From Paraglaciecola arctica (GTDB lineage: Bacteria > Pseudomonadota > Gammaproteobacteria > Enterobacterales > Alteromonadaceae), in contig NZ_JAHKQO010000019.1 of NCBI RefSeq assembly GCF_018861065.1, positions 110,401 through 174,400 of the forward strand: DNA of 64,000 bases, read 5' to 3'. Made by a program: the position numbers and the translations under genes. The notes beneath the pieces were generated by a model that did no database searches, had not been told where the DNA came from, and saw nothing but the letters and a program-made list of their open reading frames with translations. The number at the start of each line of letters is the position of its first letter. Position 1 is the stretch's first letter. Shown piece after piece: positions 36,055 to 45,092 of this stretch.

Positions 36055-37316
36055 TGAATAAACATCTAAAACATTTATGTGTGGTTTCGGTGATTTCTGT
36101 TGCCACTATTATTCCGATGAGTGTTTCGGCACAAGTATCATCTCCAATTGTTTGTCCTGATTATAAGCGCGGAACTACGAATATTCCTGGCCAAAAAGTC
36201 GGGAAAAAAGTAGGGAAGGCGTTAGAAGCTTACAATAATGATCTAATCGACGAAGCACTAGATATTCTCTATGAAATCGACGCTTCGGATACTTTTGATA
36301 GAGCATTTACTGATAGATTTATCGGTAACTTGCTTGCCACTCAAAGTGGTAAAGCCGAAAAAGCGATAGATTATTTGCAGAAAGCTGTTGCACCTAAAAA
36401 GTTAAATGATGCTGAACAGGTGGGTACAATTAAGTTAATTGCTGACTTAAGTCTTCAGGAAGAACAATATGATAGTGCGATTAAGTATTATCAAGAGTGG
36501 ATGAAGGTAACCTGTAAAGAAGATTTTGACGTCTATTTTAGAATGGCTAATGCTTATTATCAGACAGGTCGGTTTGCTGAAATTATTGCGCCTATTAATA
36601 AGGCAATAGCCTTAGCTGAAAAGCCTAATAAAACTGCTTATGCGCTTAAAATGACTTCTTATTACAATCGTAAGATGTATAAAGAGACCATTGAAGTGCA
36701 AGAGGAAACTGTTCGAATATTCCCTGATGACAAAGCACAGTGGACGCAACTAGGCTTTTTCTACATGCTTGTAGAAGATCATAAAAAGGCATTGTCTACT
36801 TTTGAGATTGCTTATAATCAAGGCTTTTTGACTAAAGCTGCCGAGATAAAAGCCCTAAGTCAGTTGTATTCAATGAATGACATACCTGTAAAAGCGGCGC
36901 AAGTATTGGAAAAGCATATTAAGTCTGGATTAGTTAAAAAAGACGAAAGAATGCTTACTAGTGTTGCATCCTCTTATCAACAGGCTAAAGAGTTTAAAGA
37001 AGCTGCGGACTATTATGGTCAATCAGCTGTGTTGAGTTCTGATCCTGATTTGTACCAGAAACAAGGCATGGTTTATTATGCAATGGAAAGGTATAACGAT
37101 GCGATCAAGGCTTTGCAAAAAGCTTTGGATGCTGGGTCTGATAAAAAGGGCGCGATTCATCTAGCGATGATGCAAGCTAACTTTGATAAAGGTGATTTTA
37201 AGTCTGCCTATGCTCATGTATTGGAAGCAAAAAAGGATAACTCCACTGCTCGAAATGCAAGAAGTTGGGAACCTTATATTAAGGAAAAGGCGAAAAACCG
37301 AAAAATTAAGCTTTAA
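36054..37316 (+). CDS. periplasmic TPR protein of the TonB cluster
   Basis: 420 residues. A signal peptide (MNKHLKHLCVVSVISVATIIPMSVSA) is followed by about nine TPR-like helical hairpins. TPR proteins commonly end DUF3450-ttpC-exbB-exbD-tonB operons and are presumed to scaffold the complex in the periplasm. The ATG overlaps the tonB stop (TAATGA), so expression is coupled. An intrinsic terminator closes the operon. Confidence 0.87.
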   Translation: MNKHLKHLCVVSVISVATIIPMSVSAQVSSPIVCPDYKRGTTNIPGQKVGKKVGKALEAYNNDLIDEALDILYEIDASDTFDRAFTDRFIGNLLATQSGKAEKAIDYLQKAVAPKKLNDAEQVGTIKLIADLSLQEEQYDSAIKYYQEWMKVTCKEDFDVYFRMANAYYQTGRFAEIIAPINKAIALAEKPNKTAYALKMTSYYNRKMYKETIEVQEETVRIFPDDKAQWTQLGFFYMLVEDHKKALSTFEIAYNQGFLTKAAEIKALSQLYSMNDIPVKAAQVLEKHIKSGLVKKDERMLTSVASSYQQAKEFKEAADYYGQSAVLSSDPDLYQKQGMVYYAMERYNDAIKALQKALDAGSDKKGAIHLAMMQANFDKGDFKSAYAHVLEAKKDNSTARNARSWEPYIKEKAKNRKIKL

Positions 37317-37317
37317 A

Positions 37318-37344
37318 TAAAAAGCTCCTTTGGGAGCTTTTTTT
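37318..37344 (+). terminator. terminator of the TonB-motor operon
   Basis: AAAGCTCC, loop TTTG, GGAGCTTT then T residues, directly after the TPR gene. Confidence 0.9.
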
Positions 37345-37431
37345 ATGTTTAAATTTTGTTCTATAGATTGAAAGTAGTACCTTCATTTACCGCGTTCAAA
37401 CCCTTTACAGTAGTCAATACCAGAAATTTTA

Positions 37432-39507
37432 ATGCAATACTTCATCTCAGTTTTTGTTAGTGCGTTCTTAGTCTTTCAAATACAACCAATCATTTCAAAA
37501 ACGATATTACCGTGGTTTGGTGGTGGTGCCAGCGTTTGGACTACCTGCATGTTGTTTTTTCAATTTTTCTTGTTAGTTGGTTACATATACGCTTATGTAC
37601 TTACAAAAACCTTAAGAATCAAAACACAGGTCGTCGTACATTTAATCTTGCTGGCGCTGGGTGTGATATTTCTGCCATTTGGCATACATGATATACACAA
37701 TATTGAGGTAGCTGCTACTCCTACTTGGGGAGTCCTAACGGTACTATTTATTAGTCTCGGTTTTCCGTATTTAATGTTGTCGGCCAATACGCCATTATTA
37801 CAACATTGGTTTAGTAGCGATGTTAATAATGTTAATCCCTATAGGCTTTACGCCATCTCGAATGTGGGATCATTTTTAGCGCTAATTAGTTATCCGATTG
37901 TATTTGAGCCTTTTATGTCTCTCGACGGGCAACTTGAATTATGGTCAAGTATTTATTGTGTATTCGTCGCATTGGTCGTTTGGATATTTTATGTAGTCGT
38001 GATTAAGTCTCAGAGCCAGAAACTTAATAATGCAAAACAACTCGTCAATTCAAAGGTTGGTTTTTCCCAGGTTACGTTATGGTTTTTGCTAGCAGCTTTG
38101 GGTGTTGTTTTGTTAGTTTCAACAACCAACGCGTTAACACAAAACGTGCCACCAGTACCCTTTTTATGGATTGTTCCATTGGCTATCTATTTATTAACTT
38201 ATGTCATGGCGTTCAGCAGTCTGAGACTATATTTAAGGGTCATCTGGATCCCTTGTTTTATGGTGTTGTCGTTTGTTGCCTTGTTAATTTATATTATAGG
38301 CGGGCAATTTGACTTTGTTACCCAGTTAATCATTTATCTACTGATCTTGTTGTGCGGTTGTATGATTTGTCATGGAGAATTGAACGCTCTTAAACCACGT
38401 CAAGGCAATACCACTTTGTTTTATCTGTTTTTATCAGCGGGAGGTGTTTTTGGCAGTTTCTTGGTGACCTTCGTTGCTAAGGAGTTGTTCGATGAGTTTT
38501 TAGAGTTTCCCCTAGCCATTGTCAGTGTGTTGTTGGTCGTGGCGGCTTCATTGTGGTGGGTCCGTAAGGATGAGATAACACAATTAAATAAAGGGCACAT
38601 TGCTGCAGTAAATCAACTTTTCTTATTGTCGATTGGTAGTTTAGTTGTGGCTTTGGTTTGGTTATTGGTTTTTATTAACCTCAATAGTCAATATCAGCAA
38701 TATGACGTGGCTAAGGATCGGAATTTCTACGGCATACTTTCAGTGAAAGATATCAATGAAGGTAAAGTTAAAGAGAGAAGGCTCGTAGATGGCACTACCT
38801 CTCATGGAAGTCAATCATTACCACTTACGCCATCCCCGGTGCCTTTGAGCTATTATCGTCCGGGGACGGGGGGCCAACTCATCATTGATGAGCTTTCAAA
38901 CGTTAAAAATTTACAAGTTGGTGTGATTGGTTTAGGGGTAGGGGCACTAGCTGCTTATGGTCGACCTGGCGACCTATATACTTTTTATGAGCTAAACCCG
39001 TTAGTCTCTGTGTATGCTAATAGATATTTTAAGTATTTGGAAAATGCCCAAGCCGATGTTGAAGTTAAGCTAGGTGATGCCCGTGTGACTTTGCAAAATG
39101 AATTAGACAGCGGACAAAGAAATAACTTTGATTTGCTTATCATAGACGCTTTCTCTGGAGATTTAATTCCGACTCATTTGATGACCCATGAAGCATTCAT
39201 GTTATATCAACAGCATATCAAAACTTCAGGAGTGATAGCGTTACACATATCCAATAGGCATTTATCATTGTTACCAGTTATTGCACATCACAGTAGAAGC
39301 TTAAAAATGCAAATGATGCTGTTTGATACTCCTGGTGGTGGTTATGAACATGATGCCCAATGGGTCGTGTTAACCAATAATCGGCAATTAACTGAATCAC
39401 CACGTCTAATGGATAAGCAGACGCCTATTATTAGTAGCCAATATCAAAGTGTGGTGTGGACAGATGATTACTCGAGTTTATTACCTATTTTAAAAGTCTT
39501 AAATTAG
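37432..39507 (+). CDS. multi-pass membrane protein fused to a spermidine synthase-like domain
   Basis: 691 residues. The first about 430 residues form some ten or more transmembrane helices (IQPIISKTILPWFGGGASVWTTCMLFFQ near the start is characteristic). The C-terminal part is a spermidine synthase-like Rossmann fold with LQVGVIGLGVGALAAYGRPGD and DLLIIDAFSGDLIPTHLMT. The usual catalytic context for polyamine synthesis is not evident, so the reaction is uncertain. The ATG has a poor ribosome site. It converges on tmcA with only 4 bp between stops. Confidence 0.83.
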   Translation: MQYFISVFVSAFLVFQIQPIISKTILPWFGGGASVWTTCMLFFQFFLLVGYIYAYVLTKTLRIKTQVVVHLILLALGVIFLPFGIHDIHNIEVAATPTWGVLTVLFISLGFPYLMLSANTPLLQHWFSSDVNNVNPYRLYAISNVGSFLALISYPIVFEPFMSLDGQLELWSSIYCVFVALVVWIFYVVVIKSQSQKLNNAKQLVNSKVGFSQVTLWFLLAALGVVLLVSTTNALTQNVPPVPFLWIVPLAIYLLTYVMAFSSLRLYLRVIWIPCFMVLSFVALLIYIIGGQFDFVTQLIIYLLILLCGCMICHGELNALKPRQGNTTLFYLFLSAGGVFGSFLVTFVAKELFDEFLEFPLAIVSVLLVVAASLWWVRKDEITQLNKGHIAAVNQLFLLSIGSLVVALVWLLVFINLNSQYQQYDVAKDRNFYGILSVKDINEGKVKERRLVDGTTSHGSQSLPLTPSPVPLSYYRPGTGGQLIIDELSNVKNLQVGVIGLGVGALAAYGRPGDLYTFYELNPLVSVYANRYFKYLENAQADVEVKLGDARVTLQNELDSGQRNNFDLLIIDAFSGDLIPTHLMTHEAFMLYQQHIKTSGVIALHISNRHLSLLPVIAHHSRSLKMQMMLFDTPGGGYEHDAQWVVLTNNRQLTESPRLMDKQTPIISSQYQSVVWTDDYSSLLPILKVLN

Positions 39508-39511
39508 CCGT

Positions 39512-41626
39512 TTATAAAGCATTTCGTAACATCTGCTTAAAGCTAATCTTTAACCTTTGTTCAATGTGTTTTTTACCACTTAGCTTAAATTTTTCGCAAA
39601 GTTCCTTGTCGGTCTTATTTTGTAAAAATGCGGCCACCAACAAGGCTTGTTTATCAATGTCTATTCTTGAAAAATCTAGTGGACTGTTAATTAAGTATTC
39701 TCTTAGTAGCCGTTTGCAAGTTGAATAAGTTCGTTTTCCAGATGCAAATTGTTCGATTATCTCTAATTCCTTAGAAAAACTTATAGCTGTAGATGGCATA
39801 AATATTAGAAGTTGTTTAATTAACCCTTCGGACATCCATTGAAAGTTTTTGTCCAACTGGTATATCAACTCTTGGTAGAATTCTTTATTCAGGTTCTTGA
39901 TTCGTTGCTGTTGTTTGTCTGCCAACGCTTTAATGCAAATACCGCTGTGCTCACCACTTGATATCTCGGGTTTTGAGCTAAGCTTCGTGAGTACAAACTC
40001 ACTAGAGTGCCAAAATCTTAAGATGTCACTATTGCAGCCAAATGAAGTGGTCAAAAACTCAATGTTGTGTTGTATGGCTTGTTGCTCTACAAAGTTAATT
40101 AACTTTTTTCCATAACCTTTACGCTGATATTCTGGTTCGATAGCAATTCTACTAATTCTCCATTGTCGCGCTAAGACAAAAGATGCCATGTTATAGGATG
40201 AAGTTATACTCTGGGCCACTAAGTGCCCTTTAACACGCCTACTACAATTGGCGATATTATCAGCGAGCTCACCGAAAAAGCGTCCACCTTCCTCTATTAT
40301 TTGAACCACACCGAGCAAAGTGACGCCCTTGGTCAATATGAAGCACTGTAATTCAGGTGCGTCTAACATACGTTGTAAATCATCTTGACTGGTTTGGTAG
40401 TGGGCGTTTATTAATAACCTAAACAGATCCGCTAGTAGGTCTTTATCGTCGATTAGTTCTTGCTTTGAAATGCCGCGGCAGATTATCGGTTGATTGGTTT
40501 CGTCATGAATTTTAGCTTCATGCTTGGTATTATGAAATAAAGTATTAAACCAAAACTGTTCTAGTGTGTCTCCCTTATACCAGCGTATTGGTTGTGAAAT
40601 TTCGACTCTTTTGTAATCGGGTTTTAATTGCGAGAGCTGCTTCAAAAAGCGCATTTCGAAGCCTCTACCACTACCTTCATAGCCGTGTATTGTTGAACTA
40701 AAAACGATGCGAGAGAACTTTTTCGCCAGTTTACACAATAAATGAATAGGCATTGCAGAGGCTTCATCAACTAGCAAAAGGTCTATATGACTATTTTCTT
40801 CTAAAATGACATCTATAGGTTTAAAAGTTAACGAACCAGACAGGTACGACACACTATTCGAGCTCTCAGTGACTTCGGGTAGTAGTCGTTTTATATGAAA
40901 GAATACTTGTTCGATATTATTAATATGCGGTGCGGTTATACATATAGTTTTAGCCGATGAGCGGATTAAATCAGCTGCGGCTATACCTAAGGCTGATGAT
41001 TTACCTCTGCCTCTATCTGCGGTTAGTACTAAAGGTCGATTTCTATGTCCCAAAGCTACTTTACGAATACTTTCTACTGCTAACTGTTGTTCATTAAATA
41101 GGTTATCCCATGTATTGTTTGGTACATAACTAACGCTGCCAGAAAAACCTACCTTAGATAATAATGCCACCGTTTTATCCTCCTTTAAGGAAGAGATTAA
41201 GTGTTGTATAAAATAGCTGTGTGTATATTTTTGATTAAAACCAAATGAAATACGATTTATTAATTCCGGATCCGCATAACTTGGCCATTGGCATAGTTCC
41301 GGACACAAAATAATCATTAGGCCATTTGCCTTAATAGTGCCGCTTAGTGCCATTGCTGTGTTGGCTCTGAATCCACTAAAACAATTCAATATAACCCATT
41401 GGTATTCGTGACCTAATTTAGAACGATAGTTTTTTATGCTAATACAGTCATTCTCAGATTCAGTGTCTCCAACCCACAAAATGTCTTTAATATTATTGCG
41501 GTCAACTAAGGAATTTGCCGTGTCTACGGTCCACTGTTCTTGTCCCGTGATGACTAATAATTGCCTATGGCATGACTTAGCTTGACGTTGTTGACACCAC
41601 TGGATTAGTTGCTCGGGTAAATTCAC
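39512..41626 (-). CDS. tmcA: tRNA(Met) cytidine acetyltransferase TmcA
   Basis: Makes N4-acetylcytidine at wobble position 34 of elongator tRNA-Met, using acetyl-CoA and ATP. 704 residues: an N-terminal DUF1726-type domain, an RecD-like helicase domain with LTADRGRGKSSALG (Walker A) and IDLLLVDEASAMPI (Walker B), a GNAT domain (RISRIAIEPEYQRKGYGKKL), and a C-terminal tRNA-binding tail. The start is GTG at 41626 with a weak ribosome site. Confidence 0.94.
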   Translation of the reverse strand: MNLPEQLIQWCQQRQAKSCHRQLLVITGQEQWTVDTANSLVDRNNIKDILWVGDTESENDCISIKNYRSKLGHEYQWVILNCFSGFRANTAMALSGTIKANGLMIILCPELCQWPSYADPELINRISFGFNQKYTHSYFIQHLISSLKEDKTVALLSKVGFSGSVSYVPNNTWDNLFNEQQLAVESIRKVALGHRNRPLVLTADRGRGKSSALGIAAADLIRSSAKTICITAPHINNIEQVFFHIKRLLPEVTESSNSVSYLSGSLTFKPIDVILEENSHIDLLLVDEASAMPIHLLCKLAKKFSRIVFSSTIHGYEGSGRGFEMRFLKQLSQLKPDYKRVEISQPIRWYKGDTLEQFWFNTLFHNTKHEAKIHDETNQPIICRGISKQELIDDKDLLADLFRLLINAHYQTSQDDLQRMLDAPELQCFILTKGVTLLGVVQIIEEGGRFFGELADNIANCSRRVKGHLVAQSITSSYNMASFVLARQWRISRIAIEPEYQRKGYGKKLINFVEQQAIQHNIEFLTTSFGCNSDILRFWHSSEFVLTKLSSKPEISSGEHSGICIKALADKQQQRIKNLNKEFYQELIYQLDKNFQWMSEGLIKQLLIFMPSTAISFSKELEIIEQFASGKRTYSTCKRLLREYLINSPLDFSRIDIDKQALLVAAFLQNKTDKELCEKFKLSGKKHIEQRLKISFKQMLRNAL

Positions 41627-41904
41627 TAAAACTACTTATAAGAGGTTTGAATAAGTTTGCTAGTGTAAGCAAAGTTACTCAAAAATACGAATGTGGTTTT
41701 TGTCTCATAGGGCGAGGTCACTGCTTGGTGAAGTTCAATTCAGGTAAATAAAATGTATTTTTCTCAACAAATGGGGCGTTTGATAGAGTGGGCAAATTCG
41801 ATTTTTAACTTACAAATTACTATTCGCATATTGCGAAGCATATTTTGCCTGTTACACTAGTCGCGCTTAATACGAAGTAACCAACAACCATTTTGTATTA
41901 AGTC

Positions 41905-41989
41905 ACCAAGGGGAGCCATCTGGCTGAGAATTGACTTCATGCTCATAGACCCTAATACCTGATCCGGATAATGCCGGCGTAGGAATGGT
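41905..41989 (+). ncRNA. TPP riboswitch aptamer (thi box)
   Basis: The conserved elements are in order: GGGGAGCC, GGCTGAGA, GACCC, ACCTGATCCGGATAATGCCGGCGTAGGAA. ACCA at 41905-41908 pairs with TGGT at 41986-41989 to form P1. It binds thiamine pyrophosphate in the nascent mRNA of the downstream thiamine-uptake operon. Confidence 0.96.
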
Positions 41990-42023
41990 AAGACAAATAT
42001 ATCCCCATTTACCTGCCGTACAC

Positions 42024-42055
42024 CCGGATCTTTTCAAACCATACTGAAGAGATCC
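42024..42055 (+). promoter_or_regulatory. expression platform: ribosome-site-sequestering hairpin of the TPP riboswitch
   Basis: GGATCTTTTCA (42026-42036) pairs fully, with one G-U, with TGAAGAGATCC (42045-42055), and the right arm contains the Shine-Dalgarno GAAGAGA before the ATG at 42062. CCGGATC at 42024-42030 is also perfectly complementary to GATCCGG at 41961-41967 inside the aptamer. Ligand binding should therefore free the left arm to hide the ribosome site. No T-tract follows, which favours translational control. Confidence 0.75.
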
Positions 42056-42061
42056 CACTAA

Positions 42062-44176
42062 ATGAATTTTAGTAGACGTAAACTGGCTAGTGTCATTAGC
42101 CTAATAATGGTTAATTCCATTGCCATCGCGCAACAAATAGAAAATCCACCTGCCTCAAGCGATATTGAAACTATCACCGTTCAAGGTGCAATGTCTGCTA
42201 CACCATTGTCAAAAATGGCAACGAGTATTTCAGTTTTAAATGAATATGAAATTGCTGAGCGTCAAGGGCAACATATCGAAGATATATTTAACCGAGCTGC
42301 AAACGTTAATTTCGCCAGTGGTGCGAGCCGAGGTCGCTTTGTACAAATACGGGGGATTGGTGAACGTAGTCAATTTACCGACCCAGTTAATCCATCAGTT
42401 GGCTATTTAGTTGATGGTATTAACTATTCTGGTTTACTAGCTGGCGCCAGTACATTTGATATCGCTCAAATTGAGATTTTTAAAGGACCTAATAGTGCTC
42501 GATTCGGTGCAGATGGTCTTGCGGGAATGATTAATGTTATTAGTAAAGAAACAACCGATGAGTTTAGTTTTAGTTCACAAGTTGGCTTTGCGAATTATGA
42601 TAGTTGGAATATCGGTGCTGCGGTTGGTGGGGCATTGAGTAATTCGGTAAGTGGTCGTTTGTCGGTACATCAAAATAGTAGTGATGGATTTATAACTAAC
42701 ACTTGGCTGGGTCGTGAAGACACCAACAATGTTGATGAGTTTACTACTCGAGGCAAACTTAGTTGGCAAGTAAGTGATGAGCTTTCGATTAATACAGTTG
42801 TTCATCTCATTGATGTGGACAACGGTTACGACGCTTTTTCACTTAACTTAGACAGAACAACCTTATCAGACGAACCCGGTTTCGATACTCAAGAAAGTGA
42901 GGCATTAGGTATCACTATCGATTACCAAGGGTTAGATTTCGCTGATGTTCAAATTCAAACAAGTGTCTTAGAGGCGGAGCTCGGGTATGGATATGACGAA
43001 GACTGGAGCTATGTTGGAATCGCACCCGGCTGGGAATATTCGTCTACGGATTATTATTTTAGAGACCGTCAAGATAGCTCATTTGAATTGAAGTTGAGTA
43101 GTAAATCTAGGAACCAAAACGCGTGGGTGATTGGCGCATATTATTCGAATGAAAGCGAAGATCTCAATAGGCAATTTTTTGATTTTGACCTTTGGCAAGA
43201 ATCGGCTTTTGATAGTGAGGTTGAGCGCATCGATAGTGCCATATTTGGACAATACAAATATGTGTTATCAGATACTCAATGGCTTACAACTAGCTTACGC
43301 TTCGCGTCTCAATCACTCGATTATCTTGACTCCAAGCTAATCGACGAGTCAATTGACCATTCGGATTGGGGAGCTGAAATTAGCTATCATCAAACAGTTG
43401 GTCAAAACAGCATGATTTACGGAAGTTTGCTGCGCAGTTTTAAGATGGGTGGAGTAAATGGTCAATCATTAAGTAAAGTAGACGATGAAGACGTCGCAGA
43501 TTTCAAACAAGACATACTCGACAACGCCATTTTTGATGCCGAATCTCTCGTAGGGATAGAGTTTGGTATTAAAGGTTCAAATAAAGACGGTAGTCTTGTA
43601 TTGGATTTTGCTACTTTTTATCAAAAACGTGATGACATTCAATATAAAAACTCGATAGTCAATGAGCAATCATTTGTTGATTTTTATGACAATGCTGCTG
43701 ATGGGGAAAATTACGGTCTTGAAGTTAGTATTAACTACATGATTTCTGATTCTTTTGATGCTTTTGCGAATATAGGATATTTGGAAACTGAAATTAGTAA
43801 AATTACGCGACAGGACGGGACAAGTATCGATGGCAGAGACCAAGCCCACGCACCTACCTACCATATCAATGCTGGGCTAAATTGGCAGCTCTTCGAAAGC
43901 GTTAATTGGTTAATTGAGTTGGACGCAAAAGATGAATTCTTCTACTCATTCAGTCATGACAATCGATCTGAAAGTGTTGTCCTCACCCACACCAGTTTAG
44001 ATTTCCGGTTAAGCAATTGGCAAGTTAGTTTGTATGCACGTAACTTATTTGACGAACAATACGCGAATCGCGGATTTTCGTTCGGCAATGATCCTAGAGA
44101 TGAATATGCCAGCCATATTTACGAACAGTTTGGAGAGCCCCGACGCTTAGGCGTTAATGTTAGGTATCAATATTAG
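42062..44176 (+). CDS. TonB-dependent outer-membrane receptor, probably for thiamine
   Basis: 704 residues. A signal peptide (NFSRRKLASVISLIMVNSIAIAQ), a TonB-box-like IETITVQG, plug domain (FVQIRGIGERSQFTDPVNPSVGYLVDGI, IEIFKGPNSARFGADGLAGMINVISKE) and barrel ending LGVNVRYQY. The specificity is inferred from the TPP riboswitch in its leader and the thiamine salvage genes after it; comparable thiamine-regulated receptors are known by comparative genomics in Alteromonadales and Bacteroidetes. Confidence 0.9.
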   Translation: MNFSRRKLASVISLIMVNSIAIAQQIENPPASSDIETITVQGAMSATPLSKMATSISVLNEYEIAERQGQHIEDIFNRAANVNFASGASRGRFVQIRGIGERSQFTDPVNPSVGYLVDGINYSGLLAGASTFDIAQIEIFKGPNSARFGADGLAGMINVISKETTDEFSFSSQVGFANYDSWNIGAAVGGALSNSVSGRLSVHQNSSDGFITNTWLGREDTNNVDEFTTRGKLSWQVSDELSINTVVHLIDVDNGYDAFSLNLDRTTLSDEPGFDTQESEALGITIDYQGLDFADVQIQTSVLEAELGYGYDEDWSYVGIAPGWEYSSTDYYFRDRQDSSFELKLSSKSRNQNAWVIGAYYSNESEDLNRQFFDFDLWQESAFDSEVERIDSAIFGQYKYVLSDTQWLTTSLRFASQSLDYLDSKLIDESIDHSDWGAEISYHQTVGQNSMIYGSLLRSFKMGGVNGQSLSKVDDEDVADFKQDILDNAIFDAESLVGIEFGIKGSNKDGSLVLDFATFYQKRDDIQYKNSIVNEQSFVDFYDNAADGENYGLEVSINYMISDSFDAFANIGYLETEISKITRQDGTSIDGRDQAHAPTYHINAGLNWQLFESVNWLIELDAKDEFFYSFSHDNRSESVVLTHTSLDFRLSNWQVSLYARNLFDEQYANRGFSFGNDPRDEYASHIYEQFGEPRRLGVNVRYQY

Positions 44177-44186
44177 TCATATCTAA

Positions 44187-44216
44187 AAAAGCCAAGCTAA
44201 TAATCGTTTGGCTTTT
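44187..44216 (+). terminator. hairpin between the thiamine receptor and downstream genes
   Basis: AAAAGCCAA and TTGGCTTTT form a 9-bp stem 10 bp after the receptor stop and 14 bp before the next start. With a short T run it may lower, but probably not stop, read-through. Confidence 0.55.
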
Positions 44217-44229
44217 CTAAGGAGTTATT

Positions 44230-44487
44230 ATGAAATTAGTTGCAGAAATATCTATGTATCCTCTTAACGAGCAATATATCCCACCTATTCAGGAGTTTAT
44301 TGACCGCTTAAATAGTTATGAAAATATAAAAGTTGTCACCTCGGCTACTAACACAATTGTGAGCGGTGAGTATCTATCTACGATGCAATTGTTAGCAGTT
44401 GAAATGCAGCGCAGTCACGAAAAAGTAGGGCAGGCTATTTTCGTTTGCAAATTCTTGAATGGCGAAAAAATGAGTACTGAAATCTAA
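44230..44487 (+). CDS. MTH1187/YkoF-type thiamine-binding small protein
   Basis: 85 residues. MKLVAEISMYPLNEQYIPPIQEFIDRL and the later TVVSGEY-like region (NTIVSGEYLSTMQLLAVEMQRS) fit the ferredoxin-like MTH1187/YkoF fold, whose members bind thiamine or hydroxymethylpyrimidine. AAGGAG lies before the ATG. Its last base overlaps the pnuT start. It may bind and buffer thiamine in the cytoplasm; this role is inferred from context. Confidence 0.78.
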   Translation: MKLVAEISMYPLNEQYIPPIQEFIDRLNSYENIKVVTSATNTIVSGEYLSTMQLLAVEMQRSHEKVGQAIFVCKFLNGEKMSTEI

Positions 44488-45092
44488 TGGACAGTTTTCT
44501 TGCACAACTTGCAGCAACGTCAATATTAGAGGGAGTAGCGGTAGTTTTGGCTGTTGCTTATGTATGGTTAGCTGCGAGGCAAAATATATGGTGCTGGCCT
44601 TGTGCTTTGGTCAGTACCGGCATATACATTTGGTTGTTTTGGAATGTATCTTTGCCTTTTCATACCGCGCTGAATTTTTATTATTTGATTATGGCTGTCT
44701 ATGGAATGTACAAGTGGCGCGATAATACGGCAGATAGTATTTCGGTGCAATCTTGGTCAATCTATAAACATATTGTATCTATTATCGGATTGGCCGTTTG
44801 TGCAATAATTTTAAGTCATTTTGCGAATTCTGTGTTGGATGCGAATTATATATATCTTGATGCTTTCATAACGGTGTTTAGTCTGTTTACAACAGTTTTA
44901 GTGGCCCATAAGGTGCGAGAAAATTGGTTGTATTGGATTGTTATCAATCTGTTTGCTGCGTATCTTTATTTTGCCAAAGACTTAGCGTTAACTGCAATAT
45001 TGTTTGTCTGCTACACCGGCTTTGCGATATATGGCTTTATGCAATGGCGTCTCACTCCTGCTAACGTTCAAAGCCGACACGAGGCTGCATGA
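44487..45092 (+). CDS. pnuT: PnuC-family transporter, probably thiamine transporter PnuT
   Basis: 201 residues with seven hydrophobic helices and the PnuC signatures ARQNIWCWPCALVSTGIYIWLFWN and YYLIMAVYGMYKWR. PnuC relatives under TPP riboswitches are thiamine facilitators (PnuT) rather than nicotinamide riboside carriers. It sits in the thiamine operon between the binding protein and a kinase that would trap the substrate by phosphorylation. It overlaps the next gene by 4 bp. Confidence 0.87.
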   Translation: MDSFLAQLAATSILEGVAVVLAVAYVWLAARQNIWCWPCALVSTGIYIWLFWNVSLPFHTALNFYYLIMAVYGMYKWRDNTADSISVQSWSIYKHIVSIIGLAVCAIILSHFANSVLDANYIYLDAFITVFSLFTTVLVAHKVRENWLYWIVINLFAAYLYFAKDLALTAILFVCYTGFAIYGFMQWRLTPANVQSRHEAA

